Assembly: GCF_000801105.2 (NCBI RefSeq)
Contig: NC_079515.1
Location: 26,001,407-26,065,406 of the forward strand
Reading direction: 5' to 3'
Origin: Raphanus sativus
Lineage: Eukaryota; Streptophyta; Magnoliopsida; Brassicales; Brassicaceae
DNA length: 64,000 nt
In this document: positions 10,976 through 21,945 of the stretch, piece by piece
How the letters are laid out: every line of letters begins with the position of its first letter
Numbering within the stretch: position 1 is the first letter of the stretch
Made by a program: the position numbers and the translations under genes
Notes under the pieces: generated by a model
Database searches by the model: none
The model's input: only the letters and a program-made list of their open reading frames with translations
What the model was told of the DNA's origin: nothing

Positions 10976-11559
10976 ACCGCAGCCTCTCTTTATACTTTGT
11001 TATTTTCTGCGATTTACTTCATCTATCTATACTAACTTATTTTGATTCATTTTTGATTAAGGTTTCTAAAGATACAAGAGGTTTTTGCTCAACCTAAGAC
11101 ACGCGACCAGCTCCTGATCCGTTCCGGTCATGCAGTTCGCGATCCGACTTGTTCCAGCTCTCGGTGGTCCAAATCTACACTTCAAAGTTCTAAAGGTAAA
11201 CTTTGAAACCTAAAAGAACTCATAATCGAACATGGTTGATTGATAAATGAATGACCATTAAAATTTTGCAAAACCCCAAATCAAACCCTAGCAAAGATTA
11301 ATAGGTCCAAACCCTTCCATGAGTAAATCGAAACTCTTAAACCAAAAGTTCGATATGAGATTGTTTTACAATTAAAATCAAAACCACAATGGTTTCTGAA
11401 TCTCAAAACCTCTTTGATCTTAATGATCAAATCGATAAAACCTAGAAATCGATCAATCCCCTTTAAAATCTAAATCTGATCGATGTCATCAAAAAAAAAA
11501 AAAAAAAACCATATTTTTTGATTAACTTGAAATTCGATTGTCTACTTGATTGTTTGATA

Positions 11560-11720
11560 GAAAATTTCGAAAATATAAAATTTCCATTTATAGAAAGTTT
11601 CGAAAATAGAAAGTTTCCATTTATAGAAAGTTTCAAAAATATAAAGTTTCCATTTTTAGAAAGTTTTCTTTTATAGAAATTTCTTTTTCTGAAATTTTCT
11701 TTTATAGAATTTTATGGGAA
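11560..11720 (+). repeat. AT-rich tandem repeat of about 32 bp in the leader
   Basis: Variants of ATAGAAAGTTTC...AAAGTTTCCATTT recur four to five times in succession. It is low-complexity sequence inside the Copia leader, just before gag. Confidence 0.7.
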
Positions 11721-11924
11721 ACTTCTCTGATTCATTGATCATCTAGAAATGTTTTCTAAGATTGCATCATAACTTCGATTATTTTGCTTGCATCAATACT
11801 TATTAAAAAAAAAAAAGTTTTCTTTCTTTGGTGCGTGTGATAAGAAGTATTGATATGAATAATAAAATTTTCTAAAAAGATACTTAACATAAATTAAGAC
11901 CTGTTTTGGATAATGTTATTTCAG

Positions 11925-12490
11925 ATGTCGAATTTCGAAACTTCAGATTATACTACCCTAAAATCTTTATGGAGATAATTGATTGAAAATGGCAAATGAA
12001 CACTTCAGTAGTCCTGATGTCAAGAGGACTCGGACAGTGTATTAATCAAGGTAATTATGTAACTGAAAGTGAAAAAAAAATAAAAAATAAAGCCATAACA
12101 ATTATGTGCTATCATCTCACTAAGGATCTGAGAGAGCAGTATGAAAATACTAGGGATCCTTATGACCTCTGGTCAAAACAAAATTTCAGATTCTCAATGG
12201 TATTATGGCAAAAGGCCATAGATGAATGAAAGATTCTCAGGTTCTAGGATTTTGAATCCGTGGACAAATATCATTCTGCTCAAATGAGAATCACCTATAG
12301 TTTTTAAACTATGTGCTGAAGTGGTAACAGAAGAGGACTTATTTTATATGAACTATTCCACATTTCATTCAAAGGATATGTTGTTATCACATAAGTCTAA
12401 AAGGTTTCACGACCTATAAAGACTTATTATCATGCCTATTGGCAGCCGAGCAAAGAAAGCAGAAAATTCGAGATACCATCAACTGATTGA
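11925..12490 (+). pseudogene. Copia gag remnant
   Basis: Gag appears to begin at ATG 11925 (MSNFETSDYTTLKSLW), directly after TTATTTCAG, a possible splice acceptor for the long leader. A stop follows within 20 codons. The next open stretch (11996-12229) carries the UBN2/Gag phrases CYHLTKDLREQYENTRDP, YDLWSK and LWQKAIDE, and later frames give CAEVVTEEDL and STFHSKDMLLSH. At least four frame changes or stops are needed to read it through, so no capsid protein can be made. No zinc knuckle was found after it. Confidence 0.82.
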
Positions 12491-12499
12491 TAAAATTTA

Positions 12500-15400
12500 G
12501 TAAACATACATTGAGAAACAAGACAATGATATGAAACCTCCTGAAAACATTGAGGATGAAAATGATATATAAGAAAAATCTGAGGAAGCCGTATGGAAAA
12601 TATAAATTGTGAGGTTGGCTTACACATTGATTAAAGAATCAAAGATTCAGACATTCTGATTTCATATTTTATGTTTTGATTTGATTTGCTTGTCATTTAT
12701 AAAATTTATAGCAATAATAAAAGTTGATTCTGGTCTTATATTATCTTGCTTGATTGGCTTGATAATTCCTTGATTGATAAATGACAAATGAAAATTTAGA
12801 AAATGAGTATAGTAATTAAAAATCATCCGACCAAAGGCATTGCCTAAAAGGGACATGAATTATTCACCCAAATAAAAGTCCCATTTGAGTTATAAAATTT
12901 TGAAAAGTGAATGGTTTCCACATTGAACCAATGGGTAAAGGAAATATAAGTTCCTTAAGATTATAAAGAAAGTAAAAATTGCCCAAGGCATAAAAATGGT
13001 CGAGACTGTACTCCCAACTGATCTAAACTATGCTAAAATATCTGTATGATAAAGGCAAAAGGCCTAGGTAACCAGATAGATTGACCACGAAATTTTATAC
13101 ACTTTATGGCATGACTGGACTAGCCATCCAGGTCTTTAAAATTGATGCAAAGATTGATATCGAGAAAAGGCACAAAAGAGTTATCCCATAGAATCTCACG
13201 TTGTGTAACATGTACACAAGGGAAACTCAATAGGCTATAATGTTCCAAGCATCTAAAAGATTTATAGCATGTTCATGAGGGGGAGAAATGACACTCCCGT
13301 GGTCCATGAACAACACTAAAAATCCGAGTGACATGGTCTATGACCATGATAGAACTTGGCCGAATTCTTTGTGATACAAAGATCACTAGCTAATGCTTGG
13401 GAACACATAGATTTACATGTAATGATAATATGCATCAGGCCATATAAAGTGAGCATAGATATTCCCATCTAAAGATGATAAAGGGTCATGATCCAGACAT
13501 AGACCATCCTAAGAGATTATGTTTAGACCACCACAATAATATGTGCCGTCTAGGATGGAACCTCATAAGAAGATGAGATAAGATTGGGAATATATGTTGG
13601 ATATGAGAAAGCTTTCTCCCACGATTTTATAAGAAACCTTGAGCCAAATATGGGTGATCAGATTAAGGCAAGGTTCACGGATTGTATGAATTAAATCCGA
13701 CTATCCAACATCAGGGGGAGAAAGAAATAAGCTGGTACAAGTATAAAGAAATGGAATGATATTAACCATCCTTGTCTTGGCAAGATCCTCGGACCAGAGA
13801 ATATGATTTAAGACGTCCAAAGAAAGATCATACAAAGCTAGCTAAAAGAATGCCAGACAGATTAGACCCGAAAAGAAAAGAAAAAGAATGACTAAGTCAT
13901 ACCAGCTTAAGCACCACGAAATTAATGTCCTAGAAGAGACATAATCAAGTTGCTATAGAGTCTAAAGATAGACCAATATGTTCCATAAGATAAGGAACCT
14001 CAGAAATGAAAAGAAAGGTGCATAGAAATGACATATCTGAGGTCATAAGAGAAACCAGACCAGACATTGAGATAAGGCTGCGCAGCTAAACATCTAAGAT
14101 ACCAGACCATGTAGTTTGGGACGCCAAACTGCAAGGTAAATGAAGGTTCTTAGTAAGAGTGAAATCTCTAATCGATTAGTTCATGTCTGGAACACAATGG
14201 AACACTATAAAAGAAGTGTCGACACATAAAAGATAAAGATGCATAAGGAAATAGCACTTGAGTTTAAAAGATATAAGCGAGGATCAGAACCCACGAGAAT
14301 ACAAGAATGCATTCATAGACTAAAGGAAACCGTGGGGGTTCAAAGAAAGATTCAAAGAATCTATAAAAGAGATGGGTGTATTGGCCATATATAGAAACAC
14401 CATCTGATAAGATAAAACCAGTGAAAAATAGGTCTTGTGTGGGAAAGGAAAAGAAATCGTGAGACATGGACTAAGGTGTTCATATTCCTATTTAAAGTAT
14501 TCAAGGAATGGCTTGATTACACAAGGATACTCACAGAGACCAAAAGAACAGATTATAAGGAGATATACTCCTATGTGGTGGATGCTACTACAAATTCGAA
14601 AAGGTCTGGATATAAGTAGAAAGAAATGTAGTAAGTAGCATATTGATCACTGGATAAAGAAATGATAAAAGTATCAAAAAGATGAGAAGAAATTCTCATA
14701 GAATAGTTTTGTTCCTAAGCTATTCATGGACTGAAACAAGGCAGCTGCGAATGATAGACTAAGAAAATAATTAGTACAACCAGTCCATATATCCCTATAG
14801 AGGATATTATAATTCCTTGTGTTATGTTTATAACAAACCAACCTAAAGAGAGGTTCAATGATTTCAATGATACAAGTTATCAATTGATTAAACAGGCTAT
14901 GTCTTACATATGGTAAAACTGCAGAAAAATCATAGTCGTGTGAGTGTGTGAATGATTAAGTCAGCACGCCTAAAGTGAGAACCATAATCTAAGATAGTGA
15001 CCAGAAGCATACCTGGTCGTGGCTTAATAAGTATAGTATTGCTAAAGGCAAGAAAAGATCGATAGCTATGTATAAAAGACATGAGTGCATTTGACTGCGA
15101 ATTCATAGTTTGATGAGTTCCATTGCAGCAAATAATTATTTATGGTTTTACCTTAGACACTCATGGTAATGGACGTGTATAGACAAAGTCTATAACATAA
15201 CATTGATCGACAAAAGGAAATAAAGAAAGACTGGCTACAATGGATAAAACAATTGGCACATACGAAGAGAAATAAGTCCAAATGGGCAAAAGATATAAAG
15301 AGAAGTGGTTCGTATGTGTTTGGGTCAGAAGACTCAATATATATTGAATGTCCACGTTTTGATAAAGCCATATAACCAAAGTATATCCGTTGGACATGAA

Positions 15401-15670
15401 AAGGACCTGCAAGTAAAGTTTTATTGCAGACTATAAAGTCCATTCGAGCATCGTTCGAAGTGCCATCAGTCCGACCATGACATGGAGTGATCAGCAGCAA
15501 AGATGTACATCCTGACCACATCTTTATGGAGTTCCAAAGACATCAAGACGTCCAACATTCACTAGTTCATTCAAGGAGAATCCAGTTGATCATCTTCACC
15601 AAGTCACATGCAGCTTCAACGTTCAGGAAGACTCGGATACCAGATGGAATGCCTCTACTACAGTGATGCA
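12500..15670 (+). pseudogene. Copia pol remnant, heavily degraded
   Basis: No frame exceeds about 120 codons in over 3 kb. Recognisable pieces include a DPRTREYDLRRPKKD-like phrase near 13790 and the pol tail FTKSHAASTFRK near 15596-15630 (compare the common Copia ending TK-LP-STF-K). The sequence is littered with stops and indels on the coding strand. Integrase and reverse transcriptase catalytic motifs could not be located intact. Confidence 0.7.
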
Positions 15671-15821
15671 TTCATCAGGGGGAGTTCATGTGTTGTACTC
15701 TTTTTCCTGTCCATGGTTTCCCATTTTGCCACATTGGTTTTGGGGTTTTCCAGGAGAGGTTTTAATGAGGCAACATTAAGCATGCAACGAACCAGTACCG
15801 GATGTGTCGATCAAAGGGGAG

Positions 15822-16005
15822 TGTTATGTACCAGATTATGATCGACATAACCGGACCGACCAGGACCGTACCGACCGCAGGAGATAATGCTTATCGACTG
15901 TTGTACTTATCCACTTAGGATAAACACGACCTGATGTATATATATAAGTAAGACCCTGGTCGAGATTAATAATAAAAACAAGTTTCCCCACTTAGTTTTA
16001 CAACA
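15822..16005 (+). repeat. 3' LTR of the Copia element
   Basis: It is a 184-bp copy of the 5' LTR with one difference, preceded by the polypurine tract and followed by TSD AAAGT (16006-16010). Confidence 0.95.
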
Positions 16006-16010
16006 AAAGT

Positions 16011-16670
16011 TAGTTTATTGGTACTAAATTTAGTTATAATGGTTTAAACATTATATACTGAAGTGAAAAAATGTTGTAACTCCAAACTAATTGGTCCATG
16101 AGTAAAGGTAGATTAATTAGATGAAAATATAAAATTATTTTGATGGGTGATTGTTGGTGGTTTTGGACATATAGACTAATGGAAAAGCTTGGTGAAATGT
16201 GTGAAATTGATCTCTTAAAATAAGTAACTAGTAGTGAATAAATTTAGGATCTCACTTGCTGACCTTCATAACAAACTAATAATGATATTCCTAGACATTA
16301 CTTTATAAACAATGTGGAGATCTTTATTTACCAACCAATCAAGTTCTTTACCTCTCAACCTACCCTAGGCCAGCTCAAAAAGTCGCCTAACTTCGACAAG
16401 GACAGCTTTTTTTTTGTAAAAGAAAGGTTAATTATTAATTTAAACACACATTAAGTACATACATTGGCCACACACAGATTTTTTTTTTTTTTTTTTTTTT
16501 TGTTCAACGGCCACACACAGATATATTTATAATAAGTTAAGATTATTTATTACAATTTTATGTATCTAGTAGTTAGTAAACGCCTTTTTTTGAATAGATT
16601 CGACCTGGCAACTTTTACAATTGTTTTAAGTCTGAATTAAACTTCAATTACGAGGAAGAAGGGACCTACT
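16011..16670. other. Upstream region of the pseudokinase gene
   Basis: AT-rich intergenic DNA between the Copia insertion and the gene at 16918. It contains the poly(T) micro-insertion at 16480-16508 and no other recognised element. Confidence 0.5.
16466..16522 (-). repeat. Micro-insertion: poly(T)+GTTCAAC between 14-bp direct repeats
   Basis: GGCCACACACAGAT at 16466-16479 is repeated exactly at 16509-16522. Between them are 22 T and GTTCAAC (29 nt). On the minus strand this reads GTTGAAC then poly(A), as for a retroposon reduced to its 3' tail. Confidence 0.75.
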
Positions 16671-16673
16671 CTC

Positions 16674-16680
16674 TATAAAT
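16674..16680 (+). promoter_or_regulatory. Probable TATA box of the pseudokinase gene
   Basis: TATAAAT lies 244 bp before the ATG at 16918, in the sequence ACTCTCTATAAATTGC, a typical plant TATA context. Transcription would start near 16702-16710, giving a leader of about 210 nt. Confidence 0.6.
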
Positions 16681-16748
16681 TGCTAACACACAGAGATGAA
16701 AAAGAGAGGGGAAAAACGACAGAAAGAGCGAAGACTTTCCTTCTTTTC

Positions 16749-16850
16749 GTCGCTATAGTGCGCCTGTCGCCGTTTCCACACTTACTATACTGCGCATGTC
16801 TCTGTGTCCATACCTACTATATTGCGCCTATCTCTGTCTTGGCGATCGCT
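16749..16850 (+). repeat. Tandem repeats in the pseudokinase leader
   Basis: Three imperfect copies of a unit of about 36-40 bp containing CTATA(G/C/T)TGCGC followed by TGTC(T/G)C occur in a row near 16753, 16786 and 16818. The second copy contains an upstream ATG (16796) that opens a 21-codon uORF ending at 16861, before the main start. Confidence 0.7.
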
Positions 16851-16917
16851 TCGCCGTCTAAATCTAATGTCCGATTTTGTACGTCTCCTTCACACGTTTA
16901 AACAAGACCTCGTCTCT

Positions 16918-18171
16918 ATGTGCAAATCCAAAATGGGCGTCAATGCTTCCGAGCCAACCCGATCACGATCACGCCCAAGCCAATCTCAGGGAAGTCACCA
17001 CCACTCGTCAAGAAGATCTCCGTCAACAACAAGCACAACAGGAACTAGCTCGAGCTCTAACTCTAACAAAACCGCCGCTTCCTCCTCCTCCTCAGCCGCG
17101 AGTCGAACATCCCTCGCTAGTCTCCGCGAATCCTTACCGGAGAACCCCCACATCTACGACGTCTCCGAGATTCGCGCCGCCACCAACAACTTCCTCGCAA
17201 ACCGCTTATCCTCCTCCTCCTCCTCCTCTTCCTCCAAAGCCTCGTGGCGATGCAATTTGCGCGGGAAAGAGGTGGTCGTCTTCCAGAGAAAGTTCAGGCG
17301 GAGAATCGCCAAAGACGAGCTCAGAGATCGCCTCTCCGATATCTGCCGGAGCCACCACGGGAGCATCGTCAACCTGCTCGGCGCTTCCGTCTCCGGAGGA
17401 AGCGATCACATCTACCTAGTCTACGAGTACGTCAACGGAGCCTCCCTCGCTGATTGTTTGAGAAACCAAAAAAACCCTAATTTCACCGTGCTGTCGAGTT
17501 GGGCCTCGAGGATCCAAATCGCGACTGATCTGGCCCACGGGCTTGACTACATCCACAACAAGACGGGATTAAAGATGGAGAATCTCGTTCATAACCACAT
17601 CAAGAGCTCGGCGATGATCGTTACGGAGCCGGACTACAACGCAAGGATCTGCCACTTCGGGACCGCGCAGCTGTGCGGGGAGACGAACGAAACGGAGACG
17701 ACGACGGAGAGAGTCGGATCGATGAGGTTCGAAGGAGTGAGAGGATACATGTCGCCGGAGTTTCAGGCCACCGGGGTCGCCACTCGGGAATCCGACGTGT
17801 TCGCGTTCGGTGTCGTGATGCTCGAGCTTCTCTCCGGGGAGGAGCCGCTGAAGTATCGGTACGATAAAGCCACCGGAGATTTTGAGCGGACTTCGGTGAT
17901 CGAAACCGCGAAAGCGGTGGTGATCGACGGAGGAGATACGGAGGGGAGGTTGAGGAGATGGATTGATCGGAGACTAGGGGATTCGTTTCCGGTGACGGTG
18001 GTGGAGAAGCTGACGCGGCTGGCGTTGGAATGCGTGGTGGAGGATCCGGTGAATCGGCCGGAGATGGGAAGAGTCGCCGGGAAGATATCGCAGCTGTATT
18101 TAGAATCGGAGAAGTGGGCGACGAACATGAAACGGCCAACGGATATAACCGTCTCCTACGCTCCCAGATGA
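16918..18171 (+). CDS. Receptor-like cytoplasmic pseudokinase, LYK-type, single exon
   Basis: It encodes 417 residues from ATG 16918. Residues 12-75 are Ser/Thr/Arg-rich and disordered; about 78-395 form a kinase fold (YDVSEIRAATNNF, YLVYEYVNGASLADCL, GYMSPEFQATGVATRESDVF, FGVVMLELLSGEEP, RPEMGRVAGKI). Every catalytic position is lost: the beta-3 VAIK Lys is Gln (FQRKF, near 122), HRD is HNH (225-227), the catalytic-loop Asn is Ala (HIKSSA) and DFG is HFG (246-248). There is no signal peptide, LysM domain or membrane helix. Closest in my memory are LYK-like kinases and the Arabidopsis gene At3g57120, which also neighbours BOP1. It probably acts as a cytosolic scaffold or allosteric partner. 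ATG 16867 and the better-context ATG 16933 are alternative in-frame starts; the last would begin MGVNAS, a myristoylation-type N terminus. Confidence 0.9.
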   Translation: MCKSKMGVNASEPTRSRSRPSQSQGSHHHSSRRSPSTTSTTGTSSSSNSNKTAASSSSSAASRTSLASLRESLPENPHIYDVSEIRAATNNFLANRLSSSSSSSSSKASWRCNLRGKEVVVFQRKFRRRIAKDELRDRLSDICRSHHGSIVNLLGASVSGGSDHIYLVYEYVNGASLADCLRNQKNPNFTVLSSWASRIQIATDLAHGLDYIHNKTGLKMENLVHNHIKSSAMIVTEPDYNARICHFGTAQLCGETNETETTTERVGSMRFEGVRGYMSPEFQATGVATRESDVFAFGVVMLELLSGEEPLKYRYDKATGDFERTSVIETAKAVVIDGGDTEGRLRRWIDRRLGDSFPVTVVEKLTRLALECVVEDPVNRPEMGRVAGKISQLYLESEKWATNMKRPTDITVSYAPR

Positions 18172-19909
18172 GGAAATGAAATGAAATCTCAATTCTTTAT
18201 TTTATTTTATTTATTTATCGTTTTCTTTCGTAATTTGTACATTCATAGTTTCAGACAATTGAAGATTTGATTTGGTCATGTGGGACATGAAAACTATATG
18301 ATATGAGGAATGCTAAGAACTTAATTTAATTCATATCTGTTTTCAAACGTTGTTTCGATGCTTCAGTTAGGTCAGAGTTTAATGTCTTTGGTGTTTAAGG
18401 ATTTGCAATAGTATTCGAAAGTCAAAATGATGAAGTTGAGACAAGTAAAGGGGAAGTAGTAAAAGCTAGTAATGAAATCTGTTTTTGAGTCGTGTGGATG
18501 TGGTTTTAAGTCAATACATATGAGGGACCAATCTTTACATTAATGCTAGGTTGAATTAAGAAATGTTTGACCAGTGGTCTAATTCAAGTGTAAAATGTGT
18601 TATCTCGTATCTAAACTACATAATTTTCAGAATCGAGTTTTCCTATGCAGTTAGTTATGTTCGGATACTTTTGTATGTTAATAATCGTGAAGCTTTTCTT
18701 CTTCAGTTCTACTATATGAAACATTTGAGGTTGCTTTCACGATATATGGGCTTTTGTATAGATCTTAATATAGGGCTTAGCTTACTCCATAGCCCAATAG
18801 TTTTTTCATTGTTTAGCTGCTCGACTCAATACGAGGCTTTATCTGTAAAAAAAAAACAAAGTCTAACGAAGAACAAAATAAATAAGCAGCACATATTTAT
18901 TGTACTCCAACATTGCATTTACGTTTCTCTCACTGAAGGATTAGGCCAAAATTAGTAAATCCAACATTGCATTCCACAAGGTAGGATTATACTTTTACTG
19001 GCTCTCGCATGTTATGTTCATTTGCCTAAATCTTTAGCTTCTTGTTGGTCTCCTGCAAACAATGACATACAGGCAAAAATTTCTCATAAGACCATAAACG
19101 TTATATAACGTATAGATTATGTTTCTTACGAACAAAAATATTCACATGTGACAATATGTATTCTAAAAGACCATACGCTGATACGCATCCACTGATTCAA
19201 CATTTAAACAGCATGTAAAAGAGCCTTAAAGGATATTGGATTAACGGTCAGATGGTAACTAGCAATTAAGCAGATTATATAACCTTATTGGATAGAAAAT
19301 AATTGTTGAATGTAAAAGGAGGAGAGAGAATGAGGGGTCAAGTCAAAACATCACATCAGTTTACACAAGGCATAACAATGTCTTGTCTAGTCAAATCATT
19401 TGCATCCAGACAAAATCTTACTCCCATACATATACATACACTAATACAAAAACATAGACATGCACATACGTGGTCCTTTGCTACTATTAGCTTTAGAAAA
19501 AAAATTGAGTGTAAAAGTTAAGGGAAATTGCAGGCCATGACCATAGCAAAACAACAAAAAAACTCTATACCCATAAGAACTTTTGGCTATGATATTCTTT
19601 GTATAATATGTATAAAGACAAAAAATACCCTTTATTCTACTATTTCATTTTCACTCTTTTGAAATTGTTTTTTTTTCCAGAATTTATGTTTGATCTTTAT
19701 TCTCTTTCTTTTGTCTCATGATCATTTATAAGTTTTACAATTTTTTTGGAAAGTGATAATTCGCATGTTGTGTAATTATCTGATCCAACAACTATGTTTG
19801 ATCACGTTTCTTCATATATTTGTTTGGGTTTACAATTTTGATACTTCGATATATGTGGATTAAAAACAGAGGATGCGTAAGAATTAATGGAGAAGATAAA
19901 CAGTAAATG
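18172..19909. other. Spacer downstream of the pseudokinase
   Basis: It contains the 3' UTR and then AT-rich DNA. A 130-codon frame at 18563-18955 shows no domain and no gene structure. No repeats with clear boundaries were seen. Confidence 0.5.
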
Positions 19910-19956
19910 TTGTGTTGTACTATTCCATTTGATAAATATAGAATAGTACAACACAA
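19910..19956. repeat. Perfect 16-bp inverted repeat
   Basis: TTGTGTTGTACTATTC at 19910-19925 and its exact reverse complement at 19941-19956 enclose a 15-nt loop. It marks the left side of a region rich in similar palindromes containing TAGTA or TATAG. Confidence 0.85.
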
Positions 19957-19969
19957 TGTACTATTACAT

Positions 19970-20060
19970 CATCTCCACTCCTCCTCCTCCTCCTCCTCAT
20001 CATCTTCCTCCTCCTCTTTTTCCTCTTCCTCTTACATCATCTCCACTACTCCTCCTCCAC
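19970..20060 (+). repeat. CTC-rich microsatellite with duplicated flank
   Basis: TACATCATCTCCACT recurs at about 19965 and 20033 around an imperfect (CTC)n/(TCC)n tract. Open frames here are Ser- or Pro-only and are not genes. Confidence 0.75.
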
Positions 20061-20282
20061 GTGCACGCAACTCTCACAGAAGCTTTCCTTTGTGTTACAT
20101 TTATGTTGACATTCTCAAGCTGTTATGTTAACTTTGACCCTCCCAATTGGTTAGATAATGTGGTTGTGTCGAGTATTCCATATTCAACCTATCATATTAA
20201 CTTTGATCCTCCCAATCGGTTAAATTGCTCTAATTTTCTTCATAATCCCTATCCCCATATCATACGTCATATGTTCTATACT

Positions 20283-21345
20283 ATTTTAAATTACAGTATA
20301 GTGTGATAAATTTATTTTTCTCTTCTTTTGTAATTTATATCTTCTTCTCTGTCTCTTAATGCTTCTTACTCACTACTTGATCAGTTACACTGTATTGTTT
20401 TCTAACATTGTTGCCACTCATCATCTCTCTCTAAAGAAATTTTAAAGAATTTCATATATACAAATTTTGTGGGTGTGTCGAGTATTCCATACCTCAATAT
20501 GTATAGCCTAGTCACGTATTGAATAAAAGTTTAGGTTTAGGGTTTAGGGTTTAGGATTAGGGTTTGGGTTTAGGGTATACGGTTTAGGTTTAGGGTATAT
20601 GGTTTGGGTTTGGGTTTAGGGTTTATAGTTTAGGGTTTAGGTTTAGGGTATATGATTTGGGTTTAGAATTTTTAGATTTGGGTTTAGGGTATATGAATTT
20701 GTGTTTGTTTATTTGTCTTTGCCTAAACTATATGGTTTCAGTTTAGGGTTTAGGGTTTCTCTCTCTCTCTCTCTCTCTCAATTTATCATACTATACTGTA
20801 TTTTAAATTACAGTATAGTATGATACGTTTCTTTTTCTCTTCTTTTGCACTTTGTATCTCCTTCTCTGCCTTCTGATTTTTCTTACTCACTACTTGATCA
20901 GTTATATTGTTTTGTTTTCCAACACCGTCGCCACTCGTCAGCTCTCTCTCTAAAGAAATTTTAGAGAATTTCATATATACAAAGTTTGTGGGTATGTCGA
21001 GTTTTCCATACCATAATATGTATAACATAGTCATGTAATGAATAATGGTTTAAGTTTAGGGTTTAGGGTTTAGGATTAGGGTTTGGGTTTAGGGTTTGAG
21101 TTTAGTGTATATGGTCTGGGTATATGGTTTGGGTTTAGGGTTTTGGTTTGGGTTTAGGATTCATAATTTGGGTTTAGGGTTTATAGTTTAATGTTTGGGT
21201 TTAGGGTATATGGTTTGGGTTTAGGGTTTAGGTTTGGGTTTAGGGTTTAGGATTTGGGTTTAAGGTTTAGATTATATGGTTTGGGTTTAGGGTTTAGGTT
21301 TGGGTTTAATATTTAGGATTTCGGTTTAGGGTTTAGGGTTTATGT
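20283..21345. repeat. Direct duplication of about 517 bp with degenerate telomere-like arrays
   Basis: Two diverged copies start at TTTTAAATTACAGTATAG (20284 and 20801). Each runs through TCTTACTCACTACTTGATCA, CTCTCTAAAGAAATTTTA and a GTCGAGT(A/T)TTCCATA segment into a block of degenerate TTTAGGG repeats (20530-20755 and 21040-21340). The array units vary (GGTTTAGGG, GGTTTGGGTTTAGGG, GGGTATATGG), so it is an old interstitial array and not a chromosome end. No gene is encoded. Confidence 0.85.
20785..20824. repeat. Perfect 16-bp palindrome at the junction of the duplicated units
   Basis: ATCATACTATACTGTA and its exact reverse complement flank an 8-nt centre (TTTTAAAT). Half of this motif is at the start of the first unit too (about 20276-20308), and a related palindrome (GACTATACTATAT/ATATAGTATAGT) lies near 21466-21495. 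Confidence 0.88.
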
Positions 21346-21660
21346 TCGGAATAATCTATTCTACATCTATGTTATATATAGAATAGTATATATTTCGAGC
21401 GTTTGATAATACACAGACAAACACTTTTCCATGTATTGCTATATTCTTAATTGTCACAATCTTTAGACTATACTATATGTTATATAGTATAGTATCACAA
21501 ATTCAGTTTTAGTGCGTCAACATCAAACGCACGCGCCTAAAAGGAGATTTTGGTCAAGATTGTGTTGTAATTGTCTCATCCACCGTTTGTAACTGTAGAA
21601 TGGCTATATTCTTGAGTTTTTTCTCCCTTATGTACATCTCACAAATTCTCCCTTTATAAA

Positions 21661-21945
21661 GCTATAAACTTTAGAGCTTTTTTTGCCCAAGGTCCTTTCT
21701 AACGTGGATGACATTTTTGGGTGTAGATTAAGCAAATAGCCTTCTTAATTTTTTTAAAATAGTAAATAACTCTCTTAACTCAAAAATTATTCTCAAAAAA
21801 AAACTTTTACTTTTTGGTGTAAATGTTAAAGCTATGAACTTTAGAGGTATTTCATAGATAATATTTTTTACCTAACGTTTTCTACGTAGATGACATGTCT
21901 TGGTGCAGATTAAGCAAATAATCTTCTTAACTAAAAAATAGTATT
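21661..21945. repeat. Diverged tandem duplication
   Basis: GCTATAAACTTTAGAG at 21661 and GCTATGAACTTTAGAG at 21831 begin two copies that share CTAACG, TAGATGACAT and AGATTAAGCAAATA blocks in the same order. The copies are well diverged. Confidence 0.7.

Larger units (their letters stand above)
10174..16005 (+). mobile_element. Copia-type LTR retrotransposon, non-autonomous or dead, complete with both LTRs
   Basis: LTRs of 184 bp (10174-10357 and 15822-16005) begin TGTTATG and end ACAACA, and 5-bp target duplications AAAGT flank the element (10169-10173 and 16006-16010). A primer-binding-site-like GTTATCAGCAC follows the 5' LTR, as in elements primed by initiator Met-tRNA. A polypurine tract (AAAGGGGAG) abuts the 3' LTR. 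The 5.46-kb interior has a long leader with tandem repeats, a gag remnant near 11925-12490 and scattered pol-derived phrases, all full of stops and frameshifts. Gag similarity (CYHLTKDLREQYENTRDP) places it in the Copia superfamily. Only one LTR difference was seen (G at 10190, A at 15838). Confidence 0.95.

Noticed and set aside
17154..18139. Several long frames antisense or shifted to the pseudokinase (up to 172 codons)
   Set aside because: They are Pro/Ser/Arg-rich shadows of the GC-rich kinase coding sequence and lack independent support.
18563..18955. 130-codon frame downstream of the pseudokinase
   Set aside because: AT-rich composition, no domain, no splice or promoter signals.
20530..21340. 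True telomere or recent telomere fusion site
   Set aside because: The TTTAGGG-like units are highly degenerate, split into two duplicated blocks and lie within ordinary genic DNA, so this is an interstitial repeat.
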